Notes: generated from the sequence alone by a model not told the origin. A stretch of 64,000 nucleotides of DNA from Osedax fenrisi (GCA_964019155.1 OZ025241.1:88823728-88887727), one strand, 5' to 3'. Positions 1-12,356 are shown, numbered from the stretch's first letter. A program made the numbers and translations.

Positions 1-1502
1 TCAACATATTAGCAGTCATACCCTACCCGGCGTTGCTAGGTTTTTGATTGTTTGACTATTTATTTTTATTAATTATAGCTATTCCTGATTATTCTAAAAT
101 ATATAATTGCTAACAAATACAAAAAATATTTAAAATATTACAAAATATGTTTTAAAAAAATGTCGAAAACTCAAACCTAAACCCAAATCCAAACAGTACT
201 CGACTCGACATTTATCGGTTTTTGATTGTTTGCTTATTTATTATTTATTAATTAGAGCTATTCCTGATCCTACATTTCTAGTATATACAATTAAATAAAA
301 TTAAACATATGTAGAAACATATTTTTTTTAATATTTAAAAAATTAGATAAAAAATATTTCAAAAAATACAACAGATATTTCAAATATTCCAAAATATGTT
401 GAAAACCTAAACCCAAACAGTTCCAAATCAGCGTTGCTCGGTTTTTTATTATTTGCCTATCTATCATTTATTAATTATAACTATTCCTGATTTGGAATTT
501 CTTGCCGTACCCAACTTTGCTTTACTCGTTTTTTGATAGCTTACCTATCTATTATTTATTATTTATGGCTATTCATGATTCTGCTTTTCATATACAATAA
601 CATAAATTGTTGCTAAAATTCAAACAAATTTATACAAATATTAATATCTCAAAAATTAGTGGAAAAATATTTCAAAAATATTTCAAATAATATATAAAAA
701 AATACAACACATATTTCCAATATTACAAAATAGTACTTAATAAATATCGAAAACCCAAACCGCACCCTGCGTTGATCGATTTTTGATTGTTTGCCTATCT
801 ATTATTTATTAATTATAGTCATTCCTGATTCTGTATTCCTAGTATACAACAAATATTTCCAAATATTACAAAATATATTTTTTATAAATGTTCTACAAAT
901 ATTTTAAAAAGTATATTATTATATCTTATAATATTTATATATTTATTATATAATTATAATATTTTAATTATATCTTAAAATAATAATATTTCAACGAATA
1001 GTTGAAAAATATAAAAAATTATTTCAAATAATATTTTTTAAAATACAAAAAATATAAATAATATTACAAAATATATTTTAAAAAAATTTCAAAAAAATGT
1101 TTAAAAATATTTAAAAAAAACTTCAAAAATATTTCAAAAAATGTCAAAAATATTTCAAAAATATTTCAAAAAATTTCCAAAATTTCCAAAAATTTCAAAA
1201 AAAAATCAAAAAAAATTCAAAAAAATAGTTCGAAAAAATGTAAAAAAAATATTTCAAAAATGCGACGCCGAAGATTTTGGACGACAAAAAATCATTTTAA
1301 TGGCAAAAAGTCAATTTTTCAGGTTTTTCTGGGGTACGCGGTATAAAATTCAAAAAATTTTCCGGACCAAGACCATACTGTTGCAAATTTATTAAGATCG
1401 GGTATAAAATATTTTCGCGACGTACCCCGGTTCTCGAGTTACCTCACCAGATACACACACACACACACACACATCTATTATATAAAAGAAAGTCTATTTA
1501 AT

Positions 1503-1537
<35 letters not shown>

Positions 1538-2990
1538 ATCTGGTGAGGTAACTCGAGAACCGGGGTACGTCGCGAAAATATTTTATACCCGATCTTAATA
1601 AATTTGCAACAGTATGGTCTTGGTCCGGAAAATTTTTTGAATTTCATACCGCGTACCCCAGAAAAACCTGAAAAATTGACTTTTTGCCATTAAAATGATT
1701 TTTTGTCGTCCAAAATCTTCGGCGTCGCATTTTTGAAATATTTTTTTTACATTTTTTCGAACTATTTTTTTGAATTTTTTTTGATTTTTTTTTGAAATTT
1801 TTGGAAATTTTGGAAATTTTTTGAAATATTTTTGAAATATTTTTGACATTTTTTGAAATATTTTTGAAGTTTTTTTTAAATATTTTTAAACATTTTTTTG
1901 AAATTTTTTTAAAATATATTTTGTAATATTATTTATATATTTTGTATTTTAAAAAATATTATTTGAAATAATTTTTTATATTTTTCAACTATTCGTTGAA
2001 ATATTATTATTTTAAGATATAATTAAAATATTATAATTATATAATAAATATATAAATATTATAAGATATAATAATATACTTTTTAAAATATTTGTAGAAC
2101 ATTTATAAAAAATATATTTTGTAATATTTGGAAATATTTGTTGTATACTAGGAATACAGAATCAGGAATAACTATAATTAATAAATAATAGATAGGCAAA
2201 CAATCAAAAATCGATCAACGCAGGGTGCGGTTTGGGTTTTCGATATTTATTAAGTACTATTTTGTAATATTGGAAATATGTGTTGTATTTTTTTAAATAT
2301 TATTTGAAATATTTTTGAAATATTTTTCCACTAATTTTTGAGATATTAATATTTGTATAAATTTGTTTGAATTTTAGCAACAATTTATGTTATTGTATAT
2401 GAAAAGCAGAATCATGAATAGCCATACATAATAAATAATAGATAGGTAAGCTATCAAACAACGAGTAAAGCAAAGTTGGGTACGGCAAGAAATTCCAAAT
2501 CAGGAATAGTTATAATTAATAAATGATAGATAGGCAAATAATAAAAAACCGAGCAACGCCGATTTGGAACTGTTTGGGTTTAGGTTTTCAACATATTTTG
2601 GAATATTTGAAATATCTGTTGTATTTTTTGAAATATTGTTTATCTAATTTTTTAAATATTAAAAAAAAATATGTTTCTACATATGTTTAATTTTATTTAA
2701 TTGTATATACTAGAAATGTAGGATCAGGAATAGCTCTAATTAATAAATAATAAATAGGCAAACAATCAAAAACCGATAAATGTCGAGTCGAGTACTGTTT
2801 GGATTTGGGTTTAGGTTTGAGTTTTCGACATTTTTTTAAAACATATTTTGTAATATTTTAAATATTTTTTGTATTTGTTAGCAATTATATATTTTAGAAT
2901 AATCAGGAATAGCTATAATTAATAAAAATAAATAGTCAAACAATCAAAAACCTAGCAACGCCGGGTAGGGTATGACTGCTAATATGTTGA
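1..2990. repeat. Giant near-perfect palindrome (inverted repeat)
   Basis: Position i pairs with about 2990-i: the first 20 bases are the exact reverse complement of 2971-2990, and the bases around 1431-1440 pair with 1550-1559. Across arms of about 1.45 kb the register shifts by only one base, so the arms are almost identical. The unpaired centre (about 1475-1515) holds (CA)n/(TG)n and (AT)n tracts around a short unique stretch. The arms are built of degenerate units carrying the phrase CAGGAATAGCTATAATTAAT plus GCAACGCCGGGT-like ends. Short low-complexity ORFs at 1141-1395 (+) and 1595-1849 (-) are mirror images and are not credible genes. Confidence 0.95.
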
Positions 2991-4250
2991 AATATTTTTT
3001 ATATTTAAAAAATATTTTTAGACACTTTTTAAAAATATATTTTATAATATTTTAAAGTATTTTTGTATTTTTGTATTTTTACAAAATATTTTACGAATAA
3101 GTCTTAAAAAGAACAACGCTAGATCTACATCGGATACAGTTAGATTTATTAAATATTAGTTAGAAGACAACAATTAAAGAATAGCTATGCATAATTAGGA
3201 ATAACTATAATTAATAATTGATAGGCAAATAATAAAAAAACGAGCAACGTCGGGTTGGGTTCGGCAAACAATTCTAAATCAGGAATAGTTATAATTAATA
3301 AAGTATAGATAGGCATATAATTAAAAACCGATCAACGCCGTTTTGGGACGGTTTGGGTTTGGGTTTTCAACATATTTTGTAATATTTGAAATATTTGTTG
3401 TATTTTTTAAAATATTTTTTGAAATATTTGTTCACTAATTTTTTAAATATTATAAACAATATTTTTCTATATTTGTTTGTATTTTAAATAAACTTTATTT
3501 AATTGTATATACTAGAAATATAGAATCAGAAATTGCCCTAATTAATAAATAATAAATAATAGATAGGCAAACAAACAAAAACCAAGAAATGCCGGGTCGG
3601 GTATGGTTTGTTTTTAAAACATATTTTGTAATATTTTATATATTTTTTTGCAATTTTTAGCAATTATATATTATAGAATAATCAGGAATAGCTATAATTA
3701 ATAAAAAAAATTAATAGGCATTAAAAATCAGGTATGGCTACTAATATGTTGAAATATTTTTTATATTTCTTAAAATATTTTTAAACACTTTTTAAAAATA
3801 TATTTTGTAATATTTTAAATTATTATTTGTAATCTTACCAAATATTTTACAAATAATCTTAAAAACGAACAACGCTGAGTCTACATCGGATACAGTTAGA
3901 ATTAGTAAATATTAGTTAGAAGAAAACAATTAAATATTAGCTAAGTATAATCAGGAATAGCTACAATTAATAGGCAAATAATCAAAAACCTAGCAACGCA
4001 GGGTAGTGTACGGTTTGTGTTTGGGTTTAGGTTTTAGACATTTTTTTAAAACATATTTTTTAATATTTGAAATATTTGTTGTATTTTTTAACATATTATT
4101 TGAAAATTTTTCTACTTTGTTTTGTATGTCAGCTAACATTTATTTTATTATATATATCAATTAAGAATCAGGAATAGCTATAATTAATATATAATATATA
4201 GGAAAATAATCAAAACCGAGCAACGCCGGGTCGGGTACGGCTAGTACTAT
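2991..4250 (+). repeat. Degenerate direct repeat units continuing the palindrome
   Basis: The phrases TCAGGAATAGCTATAATTAA, ATAGGCAAACAATCAAAAAC and GCAACGCCGGGTCGGGTA recur about every 85-300 bp here (for example near 3198, 3283, 3525, 3685, 3951 and 4165). Units differ in length and are partly scrambled. They are the same units that make up the palindrome arms, so the repeat block is longer on this side than the window allows on the left. No coding potential was seen. Confidence 0.8.
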
Positions 4251-4259
4251 ATATAATAT

Positions 4260-4875
4260 TTATTAAATTTGAATATAATATTATAGTTCAAAAGTCATTT
4301 TTATAGACATTTAACTAATATATTATTATAAATGAAATGTATTTGCTTAGTTTATAAACAAGTTATACATATTAGTGATTGTTACTTACCATCGTTTATA
4401 AATATCCATTTGATAAAATATTTATACAATTTATTTTAATTTTTATAAATGTAGCGAATTCTTTAAAATTCCAAAGATAATAAACATATTCGAGCTATAT
4501 TACTGGCTCGGCTCGTTCGAGCCAATATCAAACTTGACTCGACTCGAAAAACTCGGCTCGTTTTAGATCACTAGTTAATAGGCGATGTATATCTGTATAT
4601 AGAGATGTGGTATAACTTAAAATATAATTTACCTATGTACATTTATTAATATACATTCAATTCATATTATCTATAATATTATGTATACATAGTTTATATA
4701 TATATATGTGTGGGTTTATATAGTATCAAATTAATTTTGACAATATTTAAATTATATAAAAAAGTAACATTTTGTAACATATTTAATTTTATTAAATTGA
4801 AATTATATATATAAAAGGTATAAGGTATATGGTATTTATTATAATAGAATATTTTTAATACAATAATAAATTAAT
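4260..4875. other. AT-rich non-coding, with a hAT-like end remnant at 4490-4573
   Basis: Mostly featureless AT-rich DNA. At 4490-4573 a G+C-richer patch has repeated GGCTCG/CGAGCC words. On the minus strand it starts TAGTGATCTAAAACGAGCC, which resembles a hAT terminal inverted repeat with subterminal repeats. No partner end was found. Confidence 0.35.
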
Positions 4876-5529
4876 TTAATTAACAATTTTAGTATATAAA
4901 TTTATAATTTTTAAATTATGTGGGGAGTTATCCTGGTGATCAATTAACATTTTTTGAATAAAAACTAGACTATTTTTTAATAAAAGATGATATTTTAGAT
5001 CAAAAATAAAATAAATACATATTAATAATAAATATGAGTCTATAATATTATTTGAAGATATAAATATATTATCTTCTAAAATAATATTATATATATTATT
5101 TTCAAATAAAATATAAGGGCTCATAATTTCGTTATATTTTGATGTAGTTATTATGGCCTTTTTATCCTTTAATATATAGGGAAGGTACAGTAAACAAATT
5201 GCATTTTCGTAATCTAAGGAATAATTAAATTAAAATATTATTTTATGGTATATTAATTACTAACTTGTCCTATCATTCATATTTAGTGAATTAATTACAC
5301 TATTCACTTCAATTCCAACTTTTTTTATCTTCTGAGATAAATTTACTATTTATGATTACATAATTTGATTATATTGTCCATATACGTAGTGTAAACATTT
5401 TTCTCCATTAATAAATCTATCTCATTTACAATCTGTATTGAAATTAATATTATGTTTTAATTTAATTTCTAAAATTATAATATATTGTATTTTATATATA
5501 GTGAATACGAGGAAGTTTTAGTTAATGCG

Positions 5530-5569
<40 letters not shown>

Positions 5570-5931
5570 ATTACCTGATTATATTCTTTAATAAGAGGAA
5601 ATTCTTTTATGATATCATTAATTAATGAATTAGCCATTATCATTTTTATTCTCATATAAAATGTGATATTCATGCGAGTTTTTATACCATCAATATCACG
5701 TATAGATCTTCGATGTTGTAACCGCAGCCACGATTGATGTTCGGCTAAAGATGCGTCGTCTTCACCAATTGGCATTTCAGGACAATATTGGGGTAAATTC
5801 CAAAAATTGGTTGTTGCCGTTATTGGTGTTGATATGTTCATTTGACGTGTCTTTTTTTTTCTCAGATATTCGGTATCGAATCGTTTTCGATTGTTCCGAA
5901 ATTTCTCTCGGATTAATTTTGTAAAATACGC
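4876..5931 (-). pseudogene. SAMD3-like uncharacterised gene, 3' exons, one frame break
   Basis: I read three exons on the minus strand. Exon 5931-5575 (after TTTATACAG, donor CAG/GTAATT) is open for 119 codons, notable in such AT-rich DNA. It begins AYFTKLIREKFRNNRK and contains NFWNLPQYCPEMPIGEDD and QSWLRLQHRRS. Exon 5432-5265 starts after AATACAG and ends before GTTAGT. Exon 5213-4876 starts after CCTTAG, encodes SPYILFENN, then YFIFDLKYHLLLKNSLVFIQ, and ends at TAA. From memory of the family, this order (NRRK-like, GEDD, YVFN-x-YP, EFIQR) matches proteins annotated as SAMD3-like in fish and invertebrates, of unknown function. In the middle exon the frame must shift by one base near 5350 (an in-frame TAG) to match the exit phase. 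Either the gene is broken or there is an indel error. Upstream exons with any SAM domain were not found. Confidence 0.5.
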
Positions 5932-5939
5932 CTGTATAA

Positions 5940-6264
5940 ATTAATGAGTTCGTTAATACTGGTATATTAATAATATTTATTTCATTTATAATATAGTAAT
6001 ATATATATATTTCTAGACTTTAAAGCACAAGTAGCACATCACATTTTTTTTTTCAAATTAGCATATTTTATAAAGAAAATTTTCCTAACCATTATGTTAT
6101 ATAAACCATTGTTTATAATTTAAAAATGTATATTAATCAATAAAAACAAAGCCATAGGCATATTTATACAAATGTATGGATTTTACAATTTGTGATGTCA
6201 TAAAGGTGTTCTGCGTTATTTTAGAATATATATTCATATATATTTATATCAGGGTTCCATTATT
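5940..6264. other. AT-rich non-coding
   Basis: No ORF, repeat or RNA signal beyond short (AT)n runs. It would be intron or upstream sequence of the SAMD3-like gene. Confidence 0.4.
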
Positions 6265-6562
6265 TTGTCAAATACCTTTTTTACCAATCAAAAATTGTTA
6301 ACGATCAGTATAACTGAACTTATGCGACAACATCACCTACTACCAATTAATTTCAGCATTATTTATAAATTACTGGTAACTACACATTTGGCATATCATC
6401 ACAAGACAACGATATACCTTCCTAAAATTAATAAAGCCATATTCAAGTCTGAGAGTACAGAGACCACATAATCTACATCAAATTGAAAGCAACACAACAA
6501 AATAATTTAGTATAGCGGCACCTATCGTGTGGAACAAACTCGATATTATAAACTATAGTTGT
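6265..6562 (+). mobile_element. LINE (CR1/L2-type) 3' coding fragment
   Basis: Conceptual translation runs through LLVTTHLAYHHKTTIYLPK and then, after a frame change, SIAAPIVWNKLD. The phrase S-x-AAPxxWNxLP is typical of the extreme C-terminus of CR1/L2-clade reverse transcriptases. Only this tail is left, with stops and shifts, so it is a dead 5'-truncated copy. The next element (6563) is inserted directly behind it. Confidence 0.55.
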
Positions 6563-7453
6563 TAGGGGAAAGTAATCTAATACGGACACTTAAACAATAC
6601 ATGGACTTAACATTTTATGACTCATTATATTTATTCAAAAATTACAATATATTAATATTATATGATTATAGATATTATTGTGATTTTAAATCTTTTAATT
6701 CCATAGATAACGGGGTGTCGTATTCGGTACCCATTTCCGAATACGGACACCTGTGTTTTAATACGGATCCCCAATAATCCACTAGATAAACTATATATTA
6801 TTGATGAATCAATCAGAAAAATTACAATTACATTATTTATAATTAATTTTATAAACAATTTATTCTAATTTAATTAGTTAATAATTTATTTATTTTTATT
6901 ATTTGTTAATTAATAATACAATTTAAGTATCTAAATAATAAAAATTTAGATTTAGCTTTATTGGTGGTATTAATATTATAACGTACGCGATTTTTATAAA
7001 TATCAGAATAGTTCATACGCTGCGCGCTGATTGGTTATAGGGTGTCCGTATTAAGACATCTAGAGTGTCCGTATTAGGGACTTATATTACCTCTAGATAT
7101 ATGCTTATAACTTAATGAATATTTGATAACAAATATAGAAATTTATATATAATTTTAGAATGCTTTATTTTTGTTAAATATAGTGTTATATTTTATATCG
7201 ATACATTTGTATATTCTTGAGAAGGTTTTAAGTTGAAATTTGTTTTAATAAATTTAAAAACGTAATAAAAAAAGCAGTTTATTGGATATATCAGCAATAT
7301 TTTGAATAATTAAAAAATAAAAATACTTTTATTGACTATTTATATAATTATGAATATGTTATTAATTAAACATTTTTTTTGTAGGATTTATGATTTCTGA
7401 GATACAGAGAGTTTCGCATTCGGGCACTGTCCGTATTCGGTTACGTTCCCCTA
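6563..7453. mobile_element. Non-autonomous DNA transposon with TA target site
   Basis: The ends are inverted: TAGGGGAAAGTAATC on the left, and the right end read backwards is TAGGGGAACGTAACC. Both are bounded by TA, as for Tc1/mariner-type targets. Internally the word TCCGTATTA (or its complement TAATACGGA) occurs many times near both ends (6580, 6730-6770, 7040-7075, 7425-7440), forming subterminal repeats. There is no transposase ORF. It shares its end sequence TAGGGGAA and its architecture with the element at 10853-11984. Confidence 0.7.
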
Positions 7454-7897
7454 TTATGGTAGTTCAATAATTTTTATAACACGGATGTGATTTTATTTAG
7501 TTTAATATACTCGTATATATTTAACATTTAAAAAGTATTTTAAAAGCATTTAAAAAGTATATAAATATATATAATTTTAAATTAAATTTTAATTTTAATT
7601 TAATTTACTAATATAAAATATCAAAAAAACACAAAAACCACAAAAACACAAAAAATATCAATAGGTTTAAAACCAAAAACCCAAAAACCAATAACCCAAA
7701 AACCCAATATCGGCCAACCCTGTATAATATATACATATGTATTTGCATTTTCATAATAAATATATTCTAGTGAATTTGTTTAATTTGATTAATAAAATAT
7801 GTTTTTATAATTGAAAAAATATCAAACTATAATTACACATTAATGACATTAATTACATTAATGACTATATCAATAAAATAATATTTTAATATACATA

Positions 7898-7934
<37 letters not shown>

Positions 7935-7983
7935 CTAGATATGTAATGTGTATGTATTTTTGATTGTATATATAAATACAAAC
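7454..7983. other. AT-rich non-coding with a hAT-like terminus at 7610-7722
   Basis: On the minus strand, 7722 downwards reads CAGGGTTGGCCGATATTGGG followed by repeated GGGTTTTTGG words. This looks like a hAT-superfamily terminus with subterminal repeats. The other end was not found, so it is probably a remnant. The rest is AT-rich with an (AT)n run near 7905-7932. Confidence 0.4.
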
Positions 7984-9792
7984 CAATATCACGGGGGGAG
8001 GGGGGAATTTCATTTGTAACCAGTATACCATTAACGGAACGTTGGGAAATATCGTGAATGGAATCTGTATATAATTTAATTATTATAATATCGTTACTGT
8101 ATATACTATTTAGAGTCATATATATATACAATAAACAGATGTCAGGCTAGAATTTAATTATATAATTTAATGTTTTACCCAATGGTATATACTAAATATT
8201 ATTTAGTAAATACTCATATTTTCATTCAAATAAATATACAACTAAATTTATATGGAATAAATGTATAATTCCATATTATATTGAAATATATTTAATTGCA
8301 TATTTATTTAAATATAAAAGATTTAGTACAAATTGTAATACAATTTTAATATAAAGCTAGTTTTTTAATCTTATTGTTAATATTGACAAAATTGTATATT
8401 AATATATTTTTAAATAGATACTAGAAAATTTAAGTTAATATATTAATTTATAATTAAAGAATACTATAAAATTGTATTATTATTAATAAAATATATATTT
8501 TATATTTATACATAAAAATACTAATAGTGTACAATATAAAATAATTATACTTTCCCATTATAAATATATTTATATAATGCGGGCTACACTATGTATCATA
8601 TACTATTCCATACATTAAATTGAACATGTATAATAGACTAATTTGATGAATGATTTATTATCATTTTGTTAGAATTGTTTTTAAAATGATACATATGTAT
8701 ATAGTATATATATATAAATACTAACCAAAATCACGAGAGGGGGTTTCATTAGCAGCCAGTATATCATTATCGGAATGTTGAGCAATACTTTTCACGGGAT
8801 CTGTATATAATCTGTATTATATTATATTGTATTATAAATATATATTATTATTATTATTATTATATATATATAAACCAATTTCACGAGAGGGATGTTCATC
8901 ACTAGGCAGCATACTATAGTAACGTATACGTTGAATAAAACTTCGACTTGGCAAATATTCACATTCAGTGAATATATTTTCATTAATCGGAATTATTCCA
9001 GTTCTTTCGAATGAATTTATTGCCACCGTTATTGAATTAATTTCAATGGTCGCAAGATTATATATCCTTACCAAGTCATGTAATCGGATGTTACCTTTAG
9101 TTATCATGTGATATTCTAGTATGTTGTTAATATATGTTTTTAACGGTCCCATATAACCGACATCTAATGGCCTCAGATTGTGTGTGGTATGGGGAGGAAA
9201 ACATAAAATATCAATATAATTTGTTCTCGCCAGATTTATAATATCTAGATTTTTTTTATATGGGTTGAATGGTCATCCAAAAGCAATAACACCCTATTGT
9301 TTGAGCCCGGTTTTAAGTAATGAATGAAATGCCGCCGACATACCGAAAAGATTTCCTTCGTCATCCATCCACTCTTATTATACTCGAATATAGAATCTGT
9401 ATACAGCCTATAGGCGCCCCGTTTTGCAGTTCCGTATTCGTACACGACGTACACGAGGGAATTGGAATAGAGGTGGGATCATCACTCCTTCCCCATTAAA
9501 GCATACTTCAACTGTCATTCCTTCACCTCGTTCTCCTCGCAGCTGCTGTTGTACGACGTACGCTAACCTAAAGATTAATAAGTATAATTTATATATACTA
9601 TTAAATAAATACAAACTTGTCGCTTTCCTCTATGAGAAAAACTTTCGCATGTCTACTCGGAAATGTTGATATGTTTGTTTCGTCAACATTATATATCTGA
9701 CTGGGTGTATATGCATGCTTGTCCATTGGTGTATTTAACAGTTCGAAAAAAGTAATGCACCACATCCTTACAGAATCCTCTAGCTCTTGCTC
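7984..9792 (-). pseudogene. pogo/Tigger-type DDE transposase-derived gene, multi-exon, one apparent frameshift
   Basis: Minus-strand exons as read: 9792-9617, 9567 to about 9455, 9396-8876, 8800-8726 and 8064-7984. The first contains QIYNVDETNIST (first catalytic Asp). The second contains GEGVMIPPLFQFPR. The third contains SGWMTKEIF, VLLLLDDHSTH (second Asp), CFPPHTTHNLRPLDVGYMG (third Asp) and INSFERTGIIPIN. This is the pogo DDD order. The intron 9568-9616 is 49 bp, GT-AG, and joins in phase. In the third exon an A8 run at 9250-9257 puts a stop in frame; one more A would restore reading, so this is a true lesion or a sequencing error. The join between FPR and SGWM is uncertain. The N-terminal DNA-binding part was not found. 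The last two exons are short, symmetric and similar to each other. Confidence 0.65.
8340..8710 (+). repeat. Dispersed direct repeat, copy 1 (mate at 10020-10410)
   Basis: About 370 bp, including CATTATAAATATATTTATAT and GCGGGCTACACTATGTATCA, recurs at 10020-10410 in the same orientation with few differences. The pogo-like exons lie between the two copies. A further short shared block (near 7775-7850 and 10575-10650 direct, 12060-12140 inverted) suggests an older nested or rearranged element. Confidence 0.75.
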
Positions 9793-9805
9793 CTATGTAA
9801 TTGTA

Positions 9806-9853
<48 letters not shown>

Positions 9854-10019
9854 TACAATATATTTGTAATAGGTTTTAAATTCCTATATACATGTAAATA
9901 CAATTTAATAAATACAATTATTAGTTAATCACTCGTGTATGCATTATTATTTGTGATGTATGTTTTAATAAATTAATTATATAAACATATATTTGTTATC
10001 CCAGAAGAACAATTATAAA

Positions 10020-10400
10020 GCTATTTTTTCATAATATTATGGTTAATATTGAAAAAAATTATATATTAATAATTTTTTAACACATTAAATGCCGCATAAA
10101 TATTCTGTCCTTAACTACTTAAACCTTAAATAATTACTAGAAAATATTTAATGTATTAATTTATAATTAAATAAGTCCCGATAATACTATAAAAATGGAA
10201 TTATTAATAAAAAATCATATAGGTTATATTTACAAATTACTAATAGTGTACAATATAATATAATTATATTTTCCCATTATAAATATATTTATATAATGCG
10301 GGCTACACTATGTATCATATACAATTCCATAAATTAAATATAACATGTATAATAGACTAATTTGATGAATGATTTATTATCATTTTGTTATATTGTTTTT

Positions 10401-10410
<10 letters not shown>
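10020..10410 (+). repeat. Dispersed direct repeat, copy 2
   Basis: Second copy of the 8340-8710 repeat, sharing ATAATGCGGGCTACACTATG and the following AATAGACTAATTTGATGAAT. It leads into long (AT)n tracts between about 10408 and 10562 and again at 10755-10832. No coding potential. Confidence 0.75.
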
Positions 10411-10441
<31 letters not shown>

Positions 10442-10450
10442 CTATATAAG

Positions 10451-10488
<38 letters not shown>

Positions 10489-10516
10489 ATTATGTACTGT
10501 ACATATATGTACTATA

Positions 10517-10565
<49 letters not shown>

Positions 10566-10777
10566 GTTACCATTTGAGCATGTGTTTAATTTAATTAATA
10601 ACATATATTTTTATAATTGAAAAAATATAAAACTATAAATACACATTACAAAATTATACAAAAAAGCATATTATAAAAATAATGTTCGATTAATGCCTTT
10701 TGGTATTCAGAGGGTTATATGAAAATTGACAAACGTCAATTGTATTACTAATATTATATATATATAATATTAGATTG

Positions 10778-10833
<56 letters not shown>

Positions 10834-10852
10834 CAATAGTATGTGTTATTGA

Positions 10853-11984
10853 TAGGGGAAAGTCTCCATTACCGACCCCTACATGATTATTTGTAATAAC
10901 GTATTCAATATTAAATATATTTATTTGAAATTTTGTAATCAGGGTAATATTATGGCAATAAATAATGTGGCTATTTTAAATTTTTGATATAATTATATTT
11001 ACAAGAATAAACAGGGGGTCGGTAATCGGATACCTGTTCCTAATACCGATCCCCTTCCCATATTACCGACCCCCTGAAATAATCGTGGTATAAATAATTT
11101 TAGTATTATAATATCCAATCAACATAGTAGATATTCATAAATATAATTAATTATAACATGCACGCAATTATTTTTTATTGAATTTATGTTTTAATAGTAA
11201 TATTAAATTTAAATTTAAACTTTATAGTAATTATATTAAAATAGTGTATATTATTATTTAATATTTAGTTATTAAGCATATGGGTTGCTATAATTAAGAT
11301 ATTTTTGTTAATAGTTATTCAAATTGAATTATTTTTATAATAGTTATAAAAATGTTATTGATCTACAATATTATGCGCAGTATTACGTTTTCTTTTAATT
11401 AATAATGTATTTATATTTATTTAAAAAAGTTATTATTCAAATATTTAAAAAGTAAAAACAGAATATTACATTTTATCAAATAACAATTGTAGGATTGAAT
11501 ATTTTGTAAAATAATATACTTATTCATATTTATCATTAAATTTCCAACAGTTCATGTATTACGTGAGAGGGGTCGGTAATCGGAGGGGTCGGTATTAGGA
11601 GGGGGTCGGTATTAGGAGGGGGTCGGTATTAGGAGGGGTCGATATTAGGAGGGGTCGGTATTAGGAGGGGGTCGGTATTAGGAGGGGTCGGTATTAGGAG
11701 GGGGTCGGTATTAGGAGGGGGTCGGTATTAGGAGGGGGTCGGTATTAGGAGGGGTCGGTAATCGGAGGGGTCGGTATTAGGAGGGGGTCGGTATTAGGAG
11801 GGGGTCGGTATTAGGAAGGGGTCGGTATTAGGAGGGGTCGGTAATCGGAGGGGTCGGTATTAGGAGGGGTCGGTATTAGGAGGGGGTCGGTATTAGGAGG
11901 GGTCGGTATTAGGAGGGGTCGGTATTAGGAGGGATCGGTATTAGGAGGGGTCGGTATTAGGAGGGGGTCGGAGACTTTCCCCTA
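10853..11984. mobile_element. Non-autonomous TA-flanked transposon with amplified subterminal repeats
   Basis: Left end TAGGGGAAAGTCTCC and right end GGAGACTTTCCCCTA are exact inverted repeats bounded by TA. Copies of the word GGTCGGTAAT/GGTCGGTATTAGG lie inside both ends. On the right they have expanded into the 11566-11970 array. The block 11010-11076 is itself an inverted repeat of the same word. There is no ORF. The organisation matches the element at 6563-7453. Confidence 0.8.
11566..11970 (+). repeat. 17-18-bp minisatellite GGTCGGTATTAGGAGGGG
   Basis: About 23 head-to-tail units of GGTCGGTATTAGGAGGG(G), with some GGTCGGTAATCGGAGGGG variants. It lies inside the right half of the transposon 10853-11984, and its unit is the element's own subterminal motif, so it arose by tandem expansion of that motif. 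Confidence 0.95.
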
Positions 11985-12168
11985 TATAAATAAATAATAT
12001 ATTGTTCTATAAATTATTATATATAAGTAGGTTTTAAGTAGATAAATAACATTTTAATTAATGTGTAATTATAGTTTGATATGTTTTCAATTATAAAAAC
12101 ATATTTTTGTAATTAAATTAAACAAATTCTCTGGAATATATTGATTATTAAAATGTATATATATATTG

Positions 12169-12356
12169 TTATTTTTATTTGGTGGAGTCCTTTCATACAA
12201 TCCATGAACTTAAATGAAGTGTACAGTTATAAGTTATAACTTATAACCATATACATATATAATATATGGCATATTTGATATATATATATATGATATATAT
12301 ATCATATATGGCTCTAATTTCTCTTCGAAACCGTTCTCATGTTAAGTCATCCACGG
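12169..12356 (-). mobile_element. SINE copy, body only (5'-truncated)
   Basis: Read on the minus strand it matches the body of the SINE at 17711-17999: shared AACATGA, GGCTTCGAAG-like, AGAGCCATATATG, TTATAACT and GGACTC-CCAAATAAAAATAAC blocks in the same order. The tRNA-like head is missing and an (AT)-rich stretch has expanded in the middle. Confidence 0.75.

Noticed and set aside
1141..1849. Two 84-codon Lys/Phe-rich ORFs
   Set aside because: They are mirror copies in the palindrome arms, made of TTTCAAAAATATTTC simple repeats. No start context, homology or codon signal.
11566..11970. CRISPR-like regular array
   Set aside because: Units are contiguous with no unique spacers, the context is eukaryotic, and the unit is a transposon subterminal motif.
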